In this document: positions 60,694 through 64,000 of the stretch, piece after piece | Layout: each line of letters begins with the position of its first letter | How positions within the stretch are numbered: the stretch's first letter is position 1 | The notes under the pieces: generated by a model | Seen by the model: only the letters and a program-made list of their open reading frames with translations | What the model was told of the DNA's origin: nothing | Database searches by the model: none | From: JBPYCR01 sp051846935 | GTDB lineage: Bacteria; Bacillota; Bacilli; Bacillales; Amphibacillaceae | NCBI RefSeq assembly: GCF_051846935.1 | Contig: NZ_JBPYCS010000004.1 | Coordinates: forward strand, 1 to 64,000 | Length of the DNA: 64,000 nucleotides | Direction of reading: 5' to 3' | Program-made: the position numbers and the translations under genes

Positions 60694-63456
60694 TTACTCT
60701 GCATAGTGCGCATCGACAATTTCAGCACAACGTGTACAGAGCGCTTCATACTGTTCGTTTTCACCAACCGTATGCGAAGACATCCAGCAACGTTCACATT
60801 TCTCTCCAGTATGCTTTTCTACTACAGCATGAACGTACTTATACGTTTTCGCATTGTCACTCACTGTAGTTGAAACAACTGCTTCCGATACGATGAGCAA
60901 TTGATGCACATTTGGAATCATTTCAAGTACAGCTTTTGTTTCTTCATCTTTTGCAGTTAGCGTAATTTTAGCTTCTAAAGATTTGCCGATTACTTTGTCG
61001 TTTCTAGCTTCTTCTAACGCTTTTAGGACGTCATCGCGTACATTCATAAAATGATTCCATTTAGCCTGATCATCTTGTCCAAATTGTTCAATTTCTCTTG
61101 GCTCTGGCATATCTGTAAGCTGTACGCTTTCCGCATCAACACCAGGTATATATTCCCACACTTCTTCTGCCGTATGCGGAATAATTGGTGTCAACAACTT
61201 CACAATACTTGTCAGAATTTCATAATAAGCCGTCTGTATACTCCGACGAAGTGGGCTATTCGCTTCCTCGATATACAAAATATCCTTCGCAAAATCAAGG
61301 TAAAACGAGCTAAGGTCAACCGCACAGAAATTATGAATTCGATGGAAAATAGACGAGAATTCATAGTGATCATAGTCTTCTTTTACATCGGTAACGAGGC
61401 TTTGTAAACGATATAACATATATCTATCCACAGGCTGTAGTTCTGCTTCTGCAACTGTATCCTTATTCGGATCAAAGTCGGCTAAATTGGCAAGTATAAA
61501 ACGGAACGTATTTCGGATCTTCCGGTAGCTTTCAGAAACTTGTTTTAAAATTTCAGGCGATATACGAACATCAGCTTGATAATCAACTGAAGATACCCAT
61601 AAACGGAGAATATCTGCCCCTAGTTGTTTAAGTACTTTGGAAGGAACCATAACGTTCCCAATTGACTTACTCATTTTTCGTCCTTCTCCATCTAAGACAA
61701 AACCATGGCTGACAATCGTTTTATATGGTGCTTTCCCTGTAACTGCGACAGCTGTTGATAAAGAGGAGTTAAACCACCCTCGATACTGGTCACTGCCCTC
61801 CAAATAAATATCTGCTGGGCGTACATGATCTTTTCGGTTCATCAATACTCCTTCATGTGATGAACCAGAATCAAACCATACGTCCATAATGTCCGTTTCT
61901 TTTGTAAAGATGCCATTTGGACTATGTTCGGATGTGAAGCCATCCGGTAACAGCTCATTCGCTTCCCATTCAAACCAAATATTTGATCCGTATTCTGCAA
62001 ATAAGTTTGATACGTGCTGAATTGTTTCATCCGTAATAATCGGCGTCTGATCCTCACCATAAAATACTGGTATTGGAACGCCCCACGTCCGCTGACGGGA
62101 AATACACCAATCTTCTCGGTCACGAACCATGTTATATAAACGGGTTTCGCCCCAATGTGGATACCAATTTACTTTTTTAATCTCTTGTAAAATATCGTGT
62201 CTGAAGTCTTTAATGGAAGCGAACCATTGTGATGTTGCACGGAAAATCGTCGGTTTTTTCGTACGCCAATCATGTGGATACGAATGTGTAATAAACTTTA
62301 GCAATAGTAGTGCACCGACTTCATCTAGCTTTTCTGTAACTGCTTTATTCGCTTCGTCATAAAACATCCCTGTAAAGCCAGGTGCTTCCTTCGTAAAATA
62401 CCCTCTTTCATCAATCGGACATAGTACATCGATATTGTATTGCTTCGCTACATAAAAATCATCTTCCCCGTGACCAGGTGCGGTATGCACACAACCAGTT
62501 CCAGCCTCTGTTGTTACATGGTCTCCTAGCATTACAATTGATTCTCTCTCGTAAAACGGATGCTTTGCAACAATTTTATCTGCTGCTTGACCTTTAAAGG
62601 TTTTAACGATAGTCGCCTCTTCCCAGCCAAATTCTTCCTCAAGTGGTTCTAATAGATCGTGAGCAACAACATATTTTTCATTGTTTACTGCAACGACTAC
62701 GTATTCTAAATTTGGATGAAGACTGATACCTAAGTTAGCAGGAATTGTCCATGGTGTCGTTGTCCAAATAATAAACTTCTCTCCACCTTCAAGCAATCCT
62801 TTTCCATCAATCGTTTCAAATGCGACATAAATAGAAGGTGAGCGTTTATCTTTGTATTCAATCTCGGCTTCTGCTAATGCAGACTCAGAGGATGGAGACC
62901 AATAGACAGGCTTTAATCCTTTATAAATGTATCCTTTTTTCGCCATCTCTCCAAAAACTTTAATTTGTGCCGCTTCATATTCTTTCGTAAGAGTAATATA
63001 CGGATTATCCCAATCGCCTCGCACACCGAGCTGTTTAAACTGCTCACGCTGATTATCAATTTGTTCCATCGCATAATCGGCACACATTTGGCGAAACTCT
63101 GCCACCGGTATTTGTTTTCGATTAATTTTTTTCTTTTTCGTTAGCGCCGTCTCAATTGGCAGACCGTGTGTGTCCCACCCCGGAATATATGGTGCATGAT
63201 ACCCAGCCATTGATTTATAGCGGGTAATAAAATCTTTTAATATTTTATTCAATGCATGCCCGATGTGGAGGTCACCATTCGCATACGGAGGCCCATCATG
63301 TAAAATAAACAACGGTCTATCTTTTGTTCTTTCTAAATTTTTCTCGTACAAATTTCTATCTTCCCAATCCTGTCTACGAATTGGTTCTTTATTTGGTAGG
63401 TTGCCCCGCATTGGGAATTCTGTTTTTGGCATGAGCAACGTGTCTTTATAATTCAT
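60694..63456 (-). CDS. ileS: Isoleucine-tRNA ligase
   Basis: IleS charges tRNA-Ile. The 920-residue class I synthetase has the HIGH motif PYANGDLHIGHALNK (HIGH at about residue 60), the editing domain, the KMSKS loop (GRKMSKSIGN) and the C-terminal zinc-binding knuckle CERCW with a later CTRC. AAGGAGG precedes the ATG. It is preceded by a T-box leader and sits next to divIVA, as in Bacillus. It is the bacterial (IleS1-type) form. Confidence 0.98.
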   Translation of the reverse strand: MNYKDTLLMPKTEFPMRGNLPNKEPIRRQDWEDRNLYEKNLERTKDRPLFILHDGPPYANGDLHIGHALNKILKDFITRYKSMAGYHAPYIPGWDTHGLPIETALTKKKKINRKQIPVAEFRQMCADYAMEQIDNQREQFKQLGVRGDWDNPYITLTKEYEAAQIKVFGEMAKKGYIYKGLKPVYWSPSSESALAEAEIEYKDKRSPSIYVAFETIDGKGLLEGGEKFIIWTTTPWTIPANLGISLHPNLEYVVVAVNNEKYVVAHDLLEPLEEEFGWEEATIVKTFKGQAADKIVAKHPFYERESIVMLGDHVTTEAGTGCVHTAPGHGEDDFYVAKQYNIDVLCPIDERGYFTKEAPGFTGMFYDEANKAVTEKLDEVGALLLLKFITHSYPHDWRTKKPTIFRATSQWFASIKDFRHDILQEIKKVNWYPHWGETRLYNMVRDREDWCISRQRTWGVPIPVFYGEDQTPIITDETIQHVSNLFAEYGSNIWFEWEANELLPDGFTSEHSPNGIFTKETDIMDVWFDSGSSHEGVLMNRKDHVRPADIYLEGSDQYRGWFNSSLSTAVAVTGKAPYKTIVSHGFVLDGEGRKMSKSIGNVMVPSKVLKQLGADILRLWVSSVDYQADVRISPEILKQVSESYRKIRNTFRFILANLADFDPNKDTVAEAELQPVDRYMLYRLQSLVTDVKEDYDHYEFSSIFHRIHNFCAVDLSSFYLDFAKDILYIEEANSPLRRSIQTAYYEILTSIVKLLTPIIPHTAEEVWEYIPGVDAESVQLTDMPEPREIEQFGQDDQAKWNHFMNVRDDVLKALEEARNDKVIGKSLEAKITLTAKDEETKAVLEMIPNVHQLLIVSEAVVSTTVSDNAKTYKYVHAVVEKHTGEKCERCWMSSHTVGENEQYEALCTRCAEIVDAHYAE

Positions 63457-63504
63457 TTATTTATCCTCCTTACAAACGTTTAATTAACAATTTTTTCATA
63501 AAAA

Positions 63505-63780
63505 TAAAAAAGGCCTCAAAATCCCTGGAAAAGGGACGAGAAGACCCGCGGTACCACCCTCATAAATTTATAAATAAATCCACTTTATCATTCGTAACGT
63601 GAATGAATCGGCCGATTCTACTTAGTTTCAAATGGCTACTCCGGAATGATAAAATAAAAGGTATCTGTACCAGGCTTTCACCGCTCCCTGACTCGCTTAA
63701 CAAGATCTATACTTTTATTCGTTCCCATCATCGTATTTATTAGCGTTAGGACGCCTATTAATCGTTTAAGCAATGTATAT
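63505..63780 (-). promoter_or_regulatory. Isoleucine T-box riboswitch of ileS
   Basis: On minus, the T-box core AGGGTGGTACCGCG is at 63547-63560. Stem I ends with CTTTTATTTTATCATTCC, placing an AUC (Ile) specifier at 63648-63650, opposite GGAACGAATAAAAG. A terminator stem (CTCGTCCC with GGGATTTTGAG) and T run lies at 63505-63541. Uncharged tRNA-Ile should allow read-through into ileS. Confidence 0.93.
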
Positions 63781-63787
63781 GAAATGA

Positions 63788-63816
63788 ATTATATGTAAAA
63801 TTCCAAACAACGTCAA
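63788..63816 (-). promoter_or_regulatory. Sigma-A promoter of the ileS leader
   Basis: TTGACG (63811-63816) and TATAAT (63788-63793) lie exactly 17 bases apart on minus, just past the divIVA stop codon. Confidence 0.85.
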
Positions 63817-63841
63817 GGCTCACGTTCCTATTAATGACGTA

Positions 63842-64000
63842 TTACTCTACTTTTTCCGCATATTCTTGATTTTTTTCTAATTCCGCATCAAACAGCTCTT
63901 CCCAATCGTTCGTACCGACCATATCTAATTGGGCCTCAATTAGCATTTTTAAACGTGTTCTAAATACTTTTGCTTGTTTTTTCAATTCCTCTACATCCAT
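63842..64000 (-). CDS. divIVA: Cell division protein DivIVA, C-terminal fragment (cut by window end)
   Basis: The last 52 residues of DivIVA are visible: EELKKQAKVFRTRLKMLIEA, then QLDMVGTNDWEELFDAELEK, ending KVE and a stop. This matches the coiled-coil tail of DivIVA, a protein that binds negatively curved membrane at poles and septa and positions MinCD and other factors. The start lies beyond the window. Its position upstream of ileS is conserved. The ATG at the window edge is an internal methionine. Confidence 0.88.
   Translation of the reverse strand: MDVEELKKQAKVFRTRLKMLIEAQLDMVGTNDWEELFDAELEKNQEYAEKVE

Noticed and set aside
1..64000. Search for CRISPR arrays, tRNA, rRNA, prophage or toxin-antitoxin genes
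   Set aside because: I saw no regularly spaced short repeats, no cloverleaf-like sequences and no phage or toxin-antitoxin protein signatures. The repeats present are few, long and widely scattered.

Overview
This window is a block of core chromosome from a low-GC, endospore-forming Bacillaceae bacterium. Gene order follows the Bacillus subtilis divIVA-ileS-lspA-rluD-pyr ... rpoZ-gmk-coaBC-priA-fmt-rsmB-prpC-prkC-rsgA-rpe-thiN-spoVM-rpmB ... recG-fapR-plsX-fabD-fabG-acpP-rnc-smc-ftsY-ylxM-ffh-rpsP ... rnhB-sucCD-dprA-topA backbone. An intact 27-residue spoVM points to endospore formation. The protein sequences and the style of repeats suggest the Oceanobacillus/Virgibacillus group, but this is inference. 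Nearly every gene is on the minus strand; only rpmB, a DUF1128 gene and rqcH are on plus.

Layout from high to low coordinates, the direction of transcription: the C-terminus of divIVA; ileS behind an isoleucine T-box; lspA and rluD; a pyrimidine operon with two PyrR attenuators (pyrR, pyrB, pyrC, pyrK, pyrD, pyrF, pyrE); a LysR regulator; rqcH (plus) and a Ca2+-type P-ATPase; yloC-remA-gmk-rpoZ; coaBC-priA-fmt-rsmB-prpC-prkC-rsgA-rpe-thiN; spoVM; rpmB (plus); yloU-fakA; recG; the FapR-controlled fapR-plsX-fabD-fabG-acpP set; rnc; smc-ftsY-ylxM-ffh-rpsP-khpA; ylqD-rimM-trmD; rplS-lepB-rbgA; rnhB-ylqG-ylqH; sucCD; dprA; topA; and a short hypothetical gene.

The genes serve translation and ribosome assembly, protein targeting (Ffh, FtsY, lipoprotein and type I signal peptidases), chromosome organisation and repair (SMC, RecG, PriA, DprA, TopA), phospholipid and fatty-acid precursor synthesis, pyrimidine synthesis, and PASTA-kinase signalling. 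Recognisable regulation includes the ileS T-box, two pyr attenuators, a FapR operator and several sigma-A promoters.

I found no CRISPR array, prophage, tRNA, rRNA or clearly novel multigene system. The unusual content lies between the operons. A roughly 100-bp repeat is present in four good copies plus one degraded copy. There is a 138-bp inverted pair 31 kb apart, GC-richer palindromic modules, two IS110-type transposase relics and one DDE transposase relic. Several of these sit where related genomes carry genes: def between fmt and priA, sdaAB/sdaAA between fakA and recG, and ylyA between ileS and lspA. pyrAA/pyrAB and pyrP are also missing from the pyr operon, without an adjacent repeat. 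Repeat-associated erosion of an otherwise conserved backbone is the main story here.
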